From: Brevundimonas vesicularis | Lineage (GTDB): Bacteria; Pseudomonadota; Alphaproteobacteria; Caulobacterales; Caulobacteraceae | Reading direction: 5' to 3' | Assembly (NCBI RefSeq): GCF_027105095.1 | Contig: NZ_CP114278.1 | Coordinates: 3,012,501 to 3,076,500, forward strand | DNA length: 64,000 bases | Part shown: one piece after another, positions 1-10,001 of the stretch | How positions within the stretch are numbered: position 1 is the first letter of the stretch | Layout of the letters: the number at the start of each line of letters is the position of its first letter | Translations under genes and position numbers: made by a program | Notes under the pieces: model-generated | Told to the model about the DNA's origin: nothing | Seen by the model: only the letters and a program-made list of their open reading frames with translations | The model's database searches: none

Positions 1-60
1 CTCCAGCAGACCGGCGACAACCAGCGTCGCCCACGGATTGATCGACATCACCCAGGACAT
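1..60 (-). CDS. SMR-family small drug/quaternary ammonium efflux protein (N-terminal fragment)
   Basis: Only the first 20 codons lie in the window; the gene runs off the left edge. The visible peptide ends in NPWATLVVAGLLE, the typical first transmembrane start of small multidrug resistance (SugE/EmrE-type) proteins, in which the Glu of the GLLE segment is the proton/substrate-binding residue. An alternative ATG lies 12 bases downstream at 46-48. It directly follows the DUF486 gene on the same strand and in the same frame, so the two small membrane proteins probably share a transcript. The call rests on this short segment. Confidence 0.55.
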   Translation of the reverse strand, partial: MSWVMSINPWATLVVAGLLE

Positions 61-102
61 GGCGACCAGATGGAACAGGCCGCGGTCCGGAGCAAGCCGC
101 GA

Positions 103-459
103 TCAGCCGCCCAGCGGTCCCTTGAAGATGAAGAAGGCCCCAAGCGCGATGAAGGCGAAGCCGACCAGATGGTTCACCGTCAGCTTCTCGCCCAGATACA
201 GGACCGAAAAGCCGGCGAAGACCAACAGGGTGATCACCTCCTGCATAGTCTTCAGTTCGGCCGGCGAATAGACCTGGATGCCGATCCGATTGGCCGGCAC
301 CGCCAGCCAGTATTCGAAGAAGGCGATGCCCCAGCTGGCCATGACCAGCAGCCACAGCGGCTTGTGATCGAACTTCAGATGGCCGTACCAGGCGAAGGTC
401 ATGAAGACGTTCGACAGGCACAACATGACGATGGGGGCGATGTAGGCGGTCAGGGGCAT
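103..459 (-). CDS. DMT-family membrane protein (DUF486)
   Basis: 118 residues with four predicted membrane segments. The pattern FMTFAWYGHLK, WLAVPANRIG, LKTMQEVITL and FAIALGAFFIFK is characteristic of DUF486, a short family related to the drug/metabolite transporters. The length is normal and the ATG at 457-459 fits the family start. The substrate is unknown. It is followed by an SMR-type gene on the same strand, so a small-molecule export locus is plausible, but that is inference. Confidence 0.85.
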   Translation of the reverse strand: MPLTAYIAPIVMLCLSNVFMTFAWYGHLKFDHKPLWLLVMASWGIAFFEYWLAVPANRIGIQVYSPAELKTMQEVITLLVFAGFSVLYLGEKLTVNHLVGFAFIALGAFFIFKGPLGG

Positions 460-523
460 GAGGCAGATCAGGGCTGTTGCAGACCTGCCCTCTACACCGG
501 CTGCGACCGTCCGTCGCGGGCCT

Positions 524-1360
524 TCAATCCGCCGCCGTCACCGCCGCCTGGACCTTCAGCGCCTGCACCGTCTCGCGCACATCGTGAACCCGCACCATCC
601 GCGCCCCGCGCCGCGCGCCTTCCAGCGCCAGGGCCAGTGACCCGCCCAGCCGATCGGTTGCCGCGACCGCCGTCGCATCGATGGCCTGGATCGTGCGCTT
701 GCGACTGGCGGCGTACAGCACCGGAAAGCCCAGATCGACCAGCGCGTCCAACCGCGCCGTCAGCGCCATGTTATGCGCCAGCGTCTTGCCGAACCCGATG
801 CCGGGATCCAGCCAGATCCGCTCGCGCGCCACGCCCGCCGCCATCGCCGCCTCGGCCCGCCCGCGCAGATAGTCCCGCACTTCGACCACCACGTCGTCAT
901 AGCGCGGGTCCGCCTGCATCGTGCGGGGTTCGCCCTTCATGTGCATCAGCACGACGTCGCACCCCAGTTCGGCCGCGACCGCCGCACTCTCGGGCGCATG
1001 GCTCAGCGCCGTCACATCGTTCCACATCGTCGCCCCGGCCGCGACGGCGGCGCGCGCGACGGCGGGCTTCATCGTGTCGATGCTGATCGCCCCGCCCCAC
1101 CGCGCGCGGACGCCGGCGATGACCGGCGCGACCCGGTCGATCTCCTCGGCCTCGCCCACCGGCTCGGCCCCCGGCCGGGTGCTCTCCCCGCCGATATCGA
1201 GCACATCGGCCCCGTCCACGACCAGCCGCATGGCCTGATCGATCGCGCCTTCGGTCGAGGCCCATCGCCCCCCGTCCGAGAAGCTGTCGGGCGTCACATT
1301 GACGATGCCCATCACCTGCGACAAGGCGGCCGTCCGCGCGGTTTGACTTTCATGGGCCAT
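524..1360 (-). CDS. folP: dihydropteroate synthase
   Basis: 278 residues. The enzyme condenses 6-hydroxymethyl-7,8-dihydropterin diphosphate with p-aminobenzoate to give dihydropteroate in folate synthesis, and is the sulfonamide target. The TIM-barrel signatures appear in order: MGIVNVTPDSFSDGG near residues 17-31, GGESTRPGA near 57-65, ISIDT near 93, a DPGIGFGKT loop, and a final RVHDV segment. Length is normal for the family. It lies downstream of ftsH on the same strand, but the oppositely oriented rnk-like gene separates them, so it is probably transcribed from its own promoter in the 1361-1562 gap. Confidence 0.96.
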   Translation of the reverse strand: MAHESQTARTAALSQVMGIVNVTPDSFSDGGRWASTEGAIDQAMRLVVDGADVLDIGGESTRPGAEPVGEAEEIDRVAPVIAGVRARWGGAISIDTMKPAVARAAVAAGATMWNDVTALSHAPESAAVAAELGCDVVLMHMKGEPRTMQADPRYDDVVVEVRDYLRGRAEAAMAAGVARERIWLDPGIGFGKTLAHNMALTARLDALVDLGFPVLYAASRKRTIQAIDATAVAATDRLGGSLALALEGARRGARMVRVHDVRETVQALKVQAAVTAAD

Positions 1361-1446
1361 GGGACCAGCCTGTAGCCGTGATCGCGCATTTCGTCAGCCA
1401 GGCTCGACGCCTTTCCCACGCGGGACGCCTCGTCGCAGGCGACTGA

Positions 1447-1540
1447 CCCGGAACGGCCGCGCGCCCTTCGCCCCGTTCCGGGCATTGATCTGAACCCCAT
1501 TCCTTTTCGACGCCGCACGACGCCACGCGCGTGCGGCGTC
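1447..1540. promoter_or_regulatory. two consecutive perfect inverted repeats between folP and the rnk-like gene
   Basis: Two palindromes lie in the divergent gap. The first has 10-bp arms CCCGGAACGG and CCGTTCCGGG (1447-1456 and 1473-1482). The second has 10-bp arms GACGCCGCAC and GTGCGGCGTC (1509-1518 and 1531-1540). The second ends 22 bases before the rnk-like start codon. They could be operators or RNA hairpins. Neither is followed directly by a T-run, so a simple terminator is unlikely. Confidence 0.45.
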
Positions 1541-1562
1541 CCATGCCGTCTGCGAGCCCGCC

Positions 1563-1973
1563 ATGACCCAATCTACCCTGCCCGTCCGCCCCGACATCTT
1601 CCTCAGCGCACAGGACCACGACACTCTGTCGCGCCTGGTCGGCGACATGCCCGGCGACGGCGTGGCGGGAATGCTTCAGGAGGAACTGGAGCGCGCCGTC
1701 ATCTGTGAACCGGGCGACCTTCCCAAGGGCGCCGTGCCCCTGAACCGTTGGCTGCACTATATCGACGGCCGCGCGTCCGATCCGCGCCGCATCCAGATCG
1801 TCCTGCCCAAGGATGCCGACATCGACGCGGGCAAGGTTTCGGTCCTGTCCCACGTCGGCGCGGGCCTGATCGGCCTGGTCGAAGGCCACACCATTTCCTG
1901 GAGCGACCCGTCCGGCGCCGAACGCAGCCTGACGCCGGTGATGATCGAGGACGCGGAAATGCTGCCCGCCTGA
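1563..1973 (+). CDS. Rnk-like GreA/GreB-family protein
   Basis: 136 residues. The N-terminal part resembles the Rnk lead segment (RPDIFLSAQDHDTLSRLV). The C-terminal part matches the GreA/GreB C-terminal domain: IQIVLPKDADIDAGKVSVLS, HVGAGLIGLVEGHTI, then a W-rich strand. Proteins of this type (nucleoside diphosphate kinase regulator Rnk) bind RNA polymerase near the secondary channel without the Gre coiled coil. It is the only rightward gene in the first 9.7 kb, placed between folP and ftsH. A terminator-like hairpin follows its stop codon. Confidence 0.8.
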   Translation: MTQSTLPVRPDIFLSAQDHDTLSRLVGDMPGDGVAGMLQEELERAVICEPGDLPKGAVPLNRWLHYIDGRASDPRRIQIVLPKDADIDAGKVSVLSHVGAGLIGLVEGHTISWSDPSGAERSLTPVMIEDAEMLPA

Positions 1974-1996
1974 TCCCCGGCGCCGCTCATGAAAAA

Positions 1997-2030
1997 CCCG
2001 CCGGTAGATCGCTCTCCCGGCGGGCTTCTT
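1997..2030. terminator. bidirectional intrinsic terminator between the rnk-like gene and ftsH
   Basis: Perfect 8-bp stem (CCCGCCGG and CCGGCGGG, loop of 12) flanked by an A-run on the left (1992-1996) and a T-rich tail on the right. This is the classic layout for terminating two convergent genes. Confidence 0.8.
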
Positions 2031-2051
2031 CATTCCGAACTGAACGCCGGT

Positions 2052-4007
<1,956 letters not shown>

Positions 4008-4093
4008 TGAGGTCCTCGGTCGTCCGCGACCCCGGTGGGATCGACGGTCTGGATGTGTCTGTCTGGGAAAATAGGGGCTTAATCAGCGTTACG

Positions 4094-5407
4094 CTATCGG
4101 GTGGCGGAAATCAGGTCGTCTTCGTGCGTCGTTTCGTCCAGCGCCAGCCTGAGCCGTTCCGCGACAAGGCCGCACCGTTCGACCCCCTCGCCTGCAAGAA
4201 CCGGGGTCACAGCGTCGTCCCTGATCAACACAGGCCAGGCCCCGCGCGTCGCCGCCGGCAACCGATTGAGCTCGGCCCTGTCGGCGTCCGACAGGCTGGC
4301 CAACCGCCCCCGCGCCGGAACCACAGACCAGCCGGGATGATCGGCGCAGAAGACGAACCGGCCGTCCCACACCGCCTCGACGCCGGGCGTCAGCGCCAGC
4401 GGCGAAATGTCTCGTCTGCGCAGCTCGCCGGCCTCGCGCATCAGCCGCACCGCCAGCCCGACAGCCTCGATCCGCGTCCCGCACAGGGTCGCCGCGAAAT
4501 CCTCACCCGCCTTCAACCGCGCCATCAGGGCGTCCAACCGCGCACCCCGAGGCGGCGTCGATCCGCCGCCGACGCAGACCAGGGCCGCCGCCAGCGCCCG
4601 CGCGCCCACGTCGCGGTCCACGCACGCCATGGACTCGCCCTCGACCGTCGGCCGCGCGCCGCCTTTCGCCGGCGGCTGATCGTCCGGTTGCGGCGCCGCG
4701 CCCTCGACCGTCGGCCGCGCGCCGCCTTTCGCCGGCGGCTGATCGTCCGGTTGCGGCGCCGCGCCCGCGAGAGCCTGCCGCGCCCGGCTGCGGCCGAACC
4801 GAGGATCGGCGTTGGCGGGGTCCTCGATCCAGTCGGCCCCCTGCGCCGCCAGCCAGTCCCGCAAGCCCGCCCGCCGCTCGCCCAGCAGCGGCCGCAACAG
4901 CATCAGACCTCGACCCTTGGGCCAGGCCGGCGACGGCGACCATTCGCGCACCCGTCCCAGCGTCGAGCCTTCGCTCCGCATCAGATCGGCCTCGGCGATG
5001 TCGTCGGCGGTGTGGGCGAACAGGACGACCGAGGCCCCCGCCTCGCGCGCCGCATCCGCGATCAGCCCATGCCGCGCCGCCCGAGCCGCCGCCGTCAGCC
5101 CGGTCGCGGGCTTGTCCCCGTCCCAGCTCAACCCGCGCCAGTCGGCCCCGGCGATCCGCGCCGCCCGGGTCGCAAAATCGGTCCAGCGGCCGCTGTCCGG
5201 ATTCAGCCGATGATCGACGGTCAGGGCCAGCACCGAACGCCCGCGCGTCCGCGCCCAGTCCGTCGTCAGCCGCAACAGGGCGATGGAATCTCCGCCCCCC
5301 GACAGGGCCAGCGCCAGCGGCCGCCCTGTATCGCGCGTCAGTCGCGCATCCAGCCGCGAGAAGACCCGCGCCGTCAGATCGTCCCGAATCGCTGGGTTCG
5401 ACGTCAG
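4094..5407 (-). CDS. tilS: tRNA(Ile)-lysidine synthase, apparent CTG (non-canonical) start
   Basis: Converts C34 of the CAU-anticodon tRNA-Ile to lysidine using ATP. The diagnostic PP-loop SGGGDS is encoded at about 5283-5300. The first canonical start codon in this frame (TTG, 5273-5275) lies downstream of it and would delete the motif. Between the upstream in-frame TGA and the PP-loop there is no ATG, GTG or TTG. A CTG at 5405-5407 overlaps the cpoB stop (CTGA) and gives 437 residues with a normal lead (LDARLTRDTGRPLALALSGGGDS). The start is therefore inferred. A 21-residue exact tandem repeat sits mid-protein. Function is sure from the motif; the start is not. Confidence 0.85.
   Translation of the reverse strand: MTSNPAIRDDLTARVFSRLDARLTRDTGRPLALALSGGGDSIALLRLTTDWARTRGRSVLALTVDHRLNPDSGRWTDFATRAARIAGADWRGLSWDGDKPATGLTAAARAARHGLIADAAREAGASVVLFAHTADDIAEADLMRSEGSTLGRVREWSPSPAWPKGRGLMLLRPLLGERRAGLRDWLAAQGADWIEDPANADPRFGRSRARQALAGAAPQPDDQPPAKGGARPTVEGAAPQPDDQPPAKGGARPTVEGESMACVDRDVGARALAAALVCVGGGSTPPRGARLDALMARLKAGEDFAATLCGTRIEAVGLAVRLMREAGELRRRDISPLALTPGVEAVWDGRFVFCADHPGWSVVPARGRLASLSDADRAELNRLPAATRGAWPVLIRDDAVTPVLAGEGVERCGLVAERLRLALDETTHEDDLISATR
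4637..4762. repeat. exact 2 x 63-bp tandem duplication inside tilS
   Basis: Units 4637-4699 and 4700-4762 are identical and in frame. Each encodes 21 residues containing PQPDDQPPAKGGARPTVEG. It lies between the PP-loop ATPase domain and the C-terminal substrate-binding part, so a flexible linker is lengthened. Identity at the DNA level implies a recent duplication. Confidence 0.9.
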
Positions 5408-6249
5408 GCGCAGGAACCCGTCGTCTTCAACTGGGCCGCCCGCGCCTTTTGCGGGTCAGAGGCGGCGGGCGCATAGCGGCGCGTGAACTCCGCCAGGGCC
5501 GCGCACCCTTGCGGCTTCCTCTGCGTTGCGAACAGGGCGTCGGCCAGTTTCAGCGTCGTGTCCGCCGCCCAGCCGATGCGCGGCCAGTCCTTCAGCGCGG
5601 CGGCGTAATAGGGCACCGCCCCCGCCTTGTCGTTGGCCGCGACCCGCAGGTCGCCCAAGCGCGAGTTGGCCTCGCGCGACTGAGGCGTATCGGGCCAGGC
5701 CGCGATCACCGTCTCCAGCGCCCGCTCGCCGCGCGGCTTGTCGGTCGCCAACAGGGCCACCGCCGCCGCCAGGTCGCGCGTCGCATCGCCGGTCGGCGAG
5801 GTCGCCTCGATCGGCGCATTCAGCTCGGCCTGGGTCTCCAGCTTCTGCAACCGGCCCTCGGCGTCGGCCAGACGCGTCTTCAGCGTCTCGTTCTCGCGCG
5901 TGGCCTCGTCCAGCTGGAACGTCAGCCGTTCGTTGTCGCCGTTGATCCGGCGCACCGTGGCCTCCAGGTCGCCCAGGCGTCGGTCCATCAGGGCGAACTG
6001 CCCCTGCAGCGTCACAACCTCGGGGTCCGGCTCGACCAGTACGGGCTGGCCGGCGGCGTTTCTCTGGGTCAGGGCGCGCTCAAGCCGCCGCACATTGCGG
6101 TCCAGCTGGTCCAGGCGGCGATTGTCCCACTGGGTCCGCTCCATGATGTTGGGCTGGGCCTGCTGGGCGACCGCGCCACCTCCGATCAGGACAACCCCAA
6201 GGGCGGCGGCGGCGAGCAGGTGAACATGAGAGATCGAGAGCTTGGTCAT
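5404..6249 (-). CDS. cpoB: Tol-Pal system periplasmic protein CpoB/YbgF
   Basis: 281 residues. A signal peptide (LLAAAALGVVLIGGGAVAQQ) is followed by a coiled-coil trimerisation region rich in R/L/E/Q (about residues 40-130), then TPR repeats ending in a Cys. This is the CpoB layout, which couples Tol-Pal constriction with peptidoglycan synthesis. The ATG at 6247-6249 is chosen because it starts the signal peptide; the frame stays open further upstream, but only as antisense-like sequence. It ends in the CTGA overlap with tilS, so translational coupling with tilS is likely. Confidence 0.92.
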   Translation of the reverse strand: MTKLSISHVHLLAAAALGVVLIGGGAVAQQAQPNIMERTQWDNRRLDQLDRNVRRLERALTQRNAAGQPVLVEPDPEVVTLQGQFALMDRRLGDLEATVRRINGDNERLTFQLDEATRENETLKTRLADAEGRLQKLETQAELNAPIEATSPTGDATRDLAAAVALLATDKPRGERALETVIAAWPDTPQSREANSRLGDLRVAANDKAGAVPYYAAALKDWPRIGWAADTTLKLADALFATQRKPQGCAALAEFTRRYAPAASDPQKARAAQLKTTGSCA

Positions 6250-6290
6250 GCGTCTAGCTTTCACCGATTTGGGGCCGCCGCAAGGCCGAG

Positions 6291-7430
6291 CTAGTGCCCC
6301 AGTCCCAGATAGATGATGGCCGTGACGAACAGGCCGACCACGATGTTGCAGAACACCAGAAGCGCGATCGTCCGCCACAGCGTCGAGAACCAGGACAATG
6401 AATAGGCGCCCTTCATCTGGGCGAACACATGAACGGGAACGGCCAACAGCCCCAGCGGAATGACGATGCCGCCCAGCCACCCGGCGATCGTCGCCGACAC
6501 CACCATCAGCATCAGCAGCATGGCCATGAAAGTCAGCGAATACAGAACGAATACCCCGTGGTCGTACAGGGTGAAGCCGCGCTTCCACAGGAACAGCAGG
6601 GCCACGAACGGGATGGACAAGGGCACCAGCAGGAAGGCGAACTTGTACATCGTCTGCTGCAACTTGTAGACCGCCAGGTCCGGGTTCTGCAGCTTCTTCA
6701 GCACCGTGGCCACGACGCCGTGCCCCTCCTTCTCGGCGTCCTTGCCCATGACCTTGATCTTGGTCTCGCCGGCTTCTTCGGTCGCCATGTCCTTGATGCT
6801 GGCCTGCCAGCTGCCGGGCTTCAGACCGTCGGCGCGGCCGTCGCGCTGCTCGACCTCCAGCCGGGCCAGGGCCGCGCGGCGGTCGTCGACCAGCTTCTGT
6901 CCGGCGTTGATCGCCATCTGCATCGTCGGGTCCGGCTGGGCGCCGCTGTCGGCCCGCATCTGGACCAGGGCCTTTTCGGCCTCGGCTAGACCCACGCGCT
7001 GGGACGCGATCCGTTCGGCCAGGCCCCCACCGCCGGCCTTTGACTCGGGATGCGGCATGAAGCTGAGCGCGAAGAACATCACGAACAGGGTGAACAGGAA
7101 GATCGCCAGCGGCGAGACATAGCGCGTGCGTTTGCCCTCGACCCATTCGCGCGTCAGTCGGCCGGGGTTCAGCCACAGCAGCGGCAGGGTGCGCCAGATA
7201 CGGGCGTCGAAATGCATGACCCCGTGCAGCAGCTCTTCGCCCAGATGCAGCAGGCTGCGATGGACATGGGTCGGCTGACCGCAGTTTGCGCAGAAGTTGC
7301 CGCTCGTTTCGGCCCCGCAGTCGGAACAGGCGCCGTGGGCATGATCCTCGCCGGCCTTGCCCGTCGGCTTTTCGATCGCGCCCGCCGCCAGACCGCTCGT
7401 GACGACCGCGCCCGCCCCTTCGATGTCCAT
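6291..7430 (-). CDS. DUF3667 zinc-ribbon membrane protein
   Basis: 379 residues. An N-terminal zinc ribbon of two CxxC pairs (CSDCGAETSGNFCANCGQ, about residues 35-52) is followed by HVHRSLLHLGEELLHGVMHFDARIWRTLPLLWLNPGRLTREWVEGKR, the DUF3667 hallmark. Then come a first membrane segment, a long charged loop (about 140-260) and four C-terminal membrane segments. Function unknown. It sits between pal and cpoB, which are usually adjacent, and a terminator separates it from pal. Confidence 0.85.
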   Translation of the reverse strand: MDIEGAGAVVTSGLAAGAIEKPTGKAGEDHAHGACSDCGAETSGNFCANCGQPTHVHRSLLHLGEELLHGVMHFDARIWRTLPLLWLNPGRLTREWVEGKRTRYVSPLAIFLFTLFVMFFALSFMPHPESKAGGGGLAERIASQRVGLAEAEKALVQMRADSGAQPDPTMQMAINAGQKLVDDRRAALARLEVEQRDGRADGLKPGSWQASIKDMATEEAGETKIKVMGKDAEKEGHGVVATVLKKLQNPDLAVYKLQQTMYKFAFLLVPLSIPFVALLFLWKRGFTLYDHGVFVLYSLTFMAMLLMLMVVSATIAGWLGGIVIPLGLLAVPVHVFAQMKGAYSLSWFSTLWRTIALLVFCNIVVGLFVTAIIYLGLGH

Positions 7431-7496
7431 TCGCTGATCCCCCGATCCCTGTGGCGACGTATCTGCCGCCCGCCCGGCGTCAGGACAAGCGCGGAA

Positions 7497-7531
7497 ATGA
7501 AAAGAGGCGCCGACCCTGCGGCCGGCGCCTC
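7497..7531 (-). terminator. intrinsic terminator after pal
   Basis: Perfect 9-bp stem (GAGGCGCCG and CGGCGCCTC, 7504-7512 and 7523-7531). Read leftwards it is followed by TTTTCATTTC. It lies 27 bases beyond the pal stop codon and should end the pal transcript before the DUF3667 gene. Confidence 0.8.
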
Positions 7532-7557
7532 CTTCAGATCAGCCGATCAGCCGGTCG

Positions 7558-8121
7558 TCAGCGCGGCGCGCCCGAGACGATGGCGGTGTGGGCGTTGCGG
7601 TTGCGGGCGAAGGCGTCCTCGTTCGAACCCTCCGCGATCGGCCGTTCCTTGCCGAAGCTGATCGTGTCGATCCGGCCGGCCGGAATGCCCCGGTTGATCA
7701 GATAGGTGCGCACCGATTCCGCACGGCGGGCGCCCAGCGCCAGATTGTATTCGCGCGTACCGCGTTCGTCGGCGTTGCCTTCGATGCGGACGGTCACCGA
7801 CGGATAGCGTTGCAGCCACTGGGCCTGGGCGTCCAGACGCGGCATGGCTTCGGGACGGACCTCATAGGAATCCAGGTCGAAATAGATGCGGTCGCCGACG
7901 TTGACGACGAAGTCCTGTTCGGTGCCCGGCGCGGCCGAACCCATGTTTCCGCCGGTCACCGGGCCGGTGGGCGCGGTCGGATAGGCCGGACCCGTCGGTT
8001 GCGTCGTGCCGTCGTTCGGACCGGGCACGCCAGTCTCGACCGGGGGTTTTCGGGTGCAGGCGGCCATGGCGGCGACGGCGCAGCCGACCATCGCCAGTTT
8101 GAGAATGCGGGAAGTCTTCAT
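7558..8121 (-). CDS. pal: peptidoglycan-associated lipoprotein Pal
   Basis: 187 residues. A lipoprotein signal with lipobox MAAC (Cys about residue 22) is followed by a Gly/Pro/Thr-rich linker. The OmpA-like domain (about 75-187) has FDLDSYEVRPEAMPRLDAQAQWL, EGNADERGTREYNLALGARRAESVRTYL and the ISFGKERP strand. Asp and Arg of the NADERG segment fit diaminopimelate binding. Pal anchors the outer membrane to peptidoglycan and exchanges between TolB and the cell wall during constriction. Confidence 0.97.
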   Translation of the reverse strand: MKTSRILKLAMVGCAVAAMAACTRKPPVETGVPGPNDGTTQPTGPAYPTAPTGPVTGGNMGSAAPGTEQDFVVNVGDRIYFDLDSYEVRPEAMPRLDAQAQWLQRYPSVTVRIEGNADERGTREYNLALGARRAESVRTYLINRGIPAGRIDTISFGKERPIAEGSNEDAFARNRNAHTAIVSGAPR

Positions 8122-8261
8122 GGGGTCGTCTCCTGACGTATCGTTTCTGGCAAGGGGCGGGCCTCAAGCTTGGCTTTACTGTCTGCCTCGGCCGATTTTT
8201 CGACGCTAGAGGCGATAACGCACAGTTGAGCTTTAAGGCTCCGACGGTGTCGGTGCGGCGT

Positions 8262-9626
8262 TTAGGCGGGGCAGCTGTCGGCGCCCTGGTTCACGCCCAG
8301 ATTGCTCGGGCCACGGTCCAGCAGCGGCGACCAGGCCGGGTCGGTCCCGCGTCCGTTATAGCCCGCCTGCGACACCACGCGCCCCGACAGGTCCACGGTC
8401 CACAGACGCGTGTCGCCGCCCGGCGTCTGGCGCGCGAACATCACGTATCGGCCGTTCGGCGCCCAGTTCGGGCCTTCCTCGAAATAGCTGGACGACAGGA
8501 TGCGCTCGCCCGAGCCGTCGGCGTTCATCACACCAGTCGAGAACCGGCCGCCGCCCTGTTTGGTGAAGGCGATCAGATTGCCGGTCGGGCTCCAGGACGG
8601 GGCCGTATAGATGCCGCCGCCGCGCGAGATGGGCCGCTGGCCCGATCCGTCCGACCGCATGACATACAGGCGCGCCGACCCCGAACGGTCCGAGGTGAAG
8701 ACGATCTGGCTGCCGTCCGGGCTGAACGACGGCGAGGTGTCGATGCCCGGGTCGCTGGTCAGGCGCGTGATCTGGCGGCTGCGCAAATCCATCACATAGA
8801 CGTCGGTATTGCCGCCCCGGATGATCGAAAACGCGATCTTGTTGCCGTCGTTGGAGAAGCGCGGCGCCAGCACCTGTCCGTCGAACTCGCCCAGGCTCTC
8901 GCGCCGGCCGGTCGTCAGATTATACAGGTAGATGCGGCTGTAATCCTTGCCCAGCGCCACATAGGTGATCTCGTCCGGCTGCGACAGCGAGAAGCGCGGC
9001 GACATGATCACCTCGTCCCCCTGCGTCAGATAGGTCGGGTTGAACCCGTCCTGATCGGCGATGGTCAGGCGGTTGATCCGGTTCAGCTGCGTGCCCTCCT
9101 CGGACACGAAGATCACGCGGGAATCGAAGAAGCCCGCCTCGCCGGTCATGCGCTGATAGATGACGTCGGAAATCTTGTGCGCGATCCGGCGCCATTGCTC
9201 CTGGGTCGCGGTGAACTGATAGCTGACCAGCTGGCACTGGCGATACGGGTCATACAGTCGGAAGCCCACGTCCAGCCGCCCGTCGCCGCGCGTCGTCACC
9301 CCGCCGTACAGCACCGCCTGCGCGCCGATCTGGGTCCACTGAGGGAAGTTCGGCGCATTGGCCAGGGTCAGGCCGGTCTCGATGAAGCTGGACGGGTTCA
9401 GCAGCTCGAAGAAGCCCGACCGCTTCAGATTGGCGCTGACCACATTGGAAATGTCCGACCCGTGCGTCCCGGCGAACGGCACAACCGCGATCTGAAGGGG
9501 ACGCAGCACGCCCTGATCGATCTCGACCTCGACCGGCTGGTTCTGCTGAGGCGTCTGCGCCGCCGTCGTCAGAGGAGCCGCCATCGCGACAGCCGCCACG
9601 GAGGCCAGAAGAAGGTTCAGACGCAT
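8262..9626 (-). CDS. tolB: Tol-Pal translocation protein TolB
   Basis: 454 residues with signal peptide ending near TTAAQTPQQ. The N-terminal TolB domain (VEIDQGVLRPLQIAVVPF) is followed by repeated beta-propeller motifs of the form SPSFSPDGSQIVFTSDRSG, APSWSPTGNLIAFT and GPNWAPNGRYVMFARQ. It is a periplasmic partner of Pal and TolA. The upstream tolA is on the same strand, but a rightward toxin-antitoxin-like pair lies between them, so tolB-pal must have its own promoter in 9627-9767 or in the opposing module. Confidence 0.97.
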   Translation of the reverse strand: MRLNLLLASVAAVAMAAPLTTAAQTPQQNQPVEVEIDQGVLRPLQIAVVPFAGTHGSDISNVVSANLKRSGFFELLNPSSFIETGLTLANAPNFPQWTQIGAQAVLYGGVTTRGDGRLDVGFRLYDPYRQCQLVSYQFTATQEQWRRIAHKISDVIYQRMTGEAGFFDSRVIFVSEEGTQLNRINRLTIADQDGFNPTYLTQGDEVIMSPRFSLSQPDEITYVALGKDYSRIYLYNLTTGRRESLGEFDGQVLAPRFSNDGNKIAFSIIRGGNTDVYVMDLRSRQITRLTSDPGIDTSPSFSPDGSQIVFTSDRSGSARLYVMRSDGSGQRPISRGGGIYTAPSWSPTGNLIAFTKQGGGRFSTGVMNADGSGERILSSSYFEEGPNWAPNGRYVMFARQTPGGDTRLWTVDLSGRVVSQAGYNGRGTDPAWSPLLDRGPSNLGVNQGADSCPA

Positions 9627-9732
9627 CAGATGCTCCCATAAGTCTCGAAGGATCGCCGCCCCTTATCGCCGGGCCGTTCGACTTTCGCCAGCTTCACGGG
9701 GAATAGGGCGACATTCGGGACGGGAGCGATCA

Positions 9733-9760
9733 TTGATGCGTGATGCGTGATGCATTATCT
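9733..9760 (+). promoter_or_regulatory. promoter/operator of the vapB-like gene with three tandem 7-bp repeats
   Basis: A -35-like TTGATG (9733-9738) and a -10-like TTATCT (9755-9760) are separated by 16 bases. The spacer is made of the heptamer TGATGCG repeated three times (9734-9740, 9741-9747, 9748-9754, the last ending in A). Such direct repeats are typical operators for antitoxin autoregulation. Confidence 0.55.
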
Positions 9761-9767
9761 TACAGCC

Positions 9768-10001
9768 ATGCGCACTACACTCGCCATCGACGACGACGTG
9801 CTGAACGCCGCACGGGCCATCGCGGTTCAGACCCGAACCTCTGTGGGCGAAGTCATTTCCGATCTCGCGCGCCGCTCGATCACACAGGCCAAGCCGGACA
9901 CGTCGCCCGAGTTCCGCAACGGCATTCGTCTCCTGCCGCACCGCAAGGGCGCTGTGGTGACGACCGAACAGATTAACGCTCTGCGCGATGAGCTGCCTTG
10001 A
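9768..10001 (+). CDS. VapB-type antitoxin
   Basis: 77 residues. It starts MRTTLAIDDDVLNAARAIAVQ, a ribbon-helix-helix DNA-binding opening of VapB-like antitoxins, followed by SVGEVISDLARRSI. The C-terminal half would wrap the toxin. The ATG at 9768 is chosen because the RHH motif starts there; an ATG at 9750 would add six residues. The stop overlaps the toxin start by four bases, the usual antitoxin-first coupled order. Repeats in its promoter fit autoregulation. Confidence 0.82.
   Translation: MRTTLAIDDDVLNAARAIAVQTRTSVGEVISDLARRSITQAKPDTSPEFRNGIRLLPHRKGAVVTTEQINALRDELP

Noticed and set aside
6250..7176. Upstream extension of the cpoB frame to give a 590-residue protein
   Set aside because: The extension is antisense-like sequence overlapping the DUF3667 gene in another frame; the cpoB signal peptide begins at 6249.
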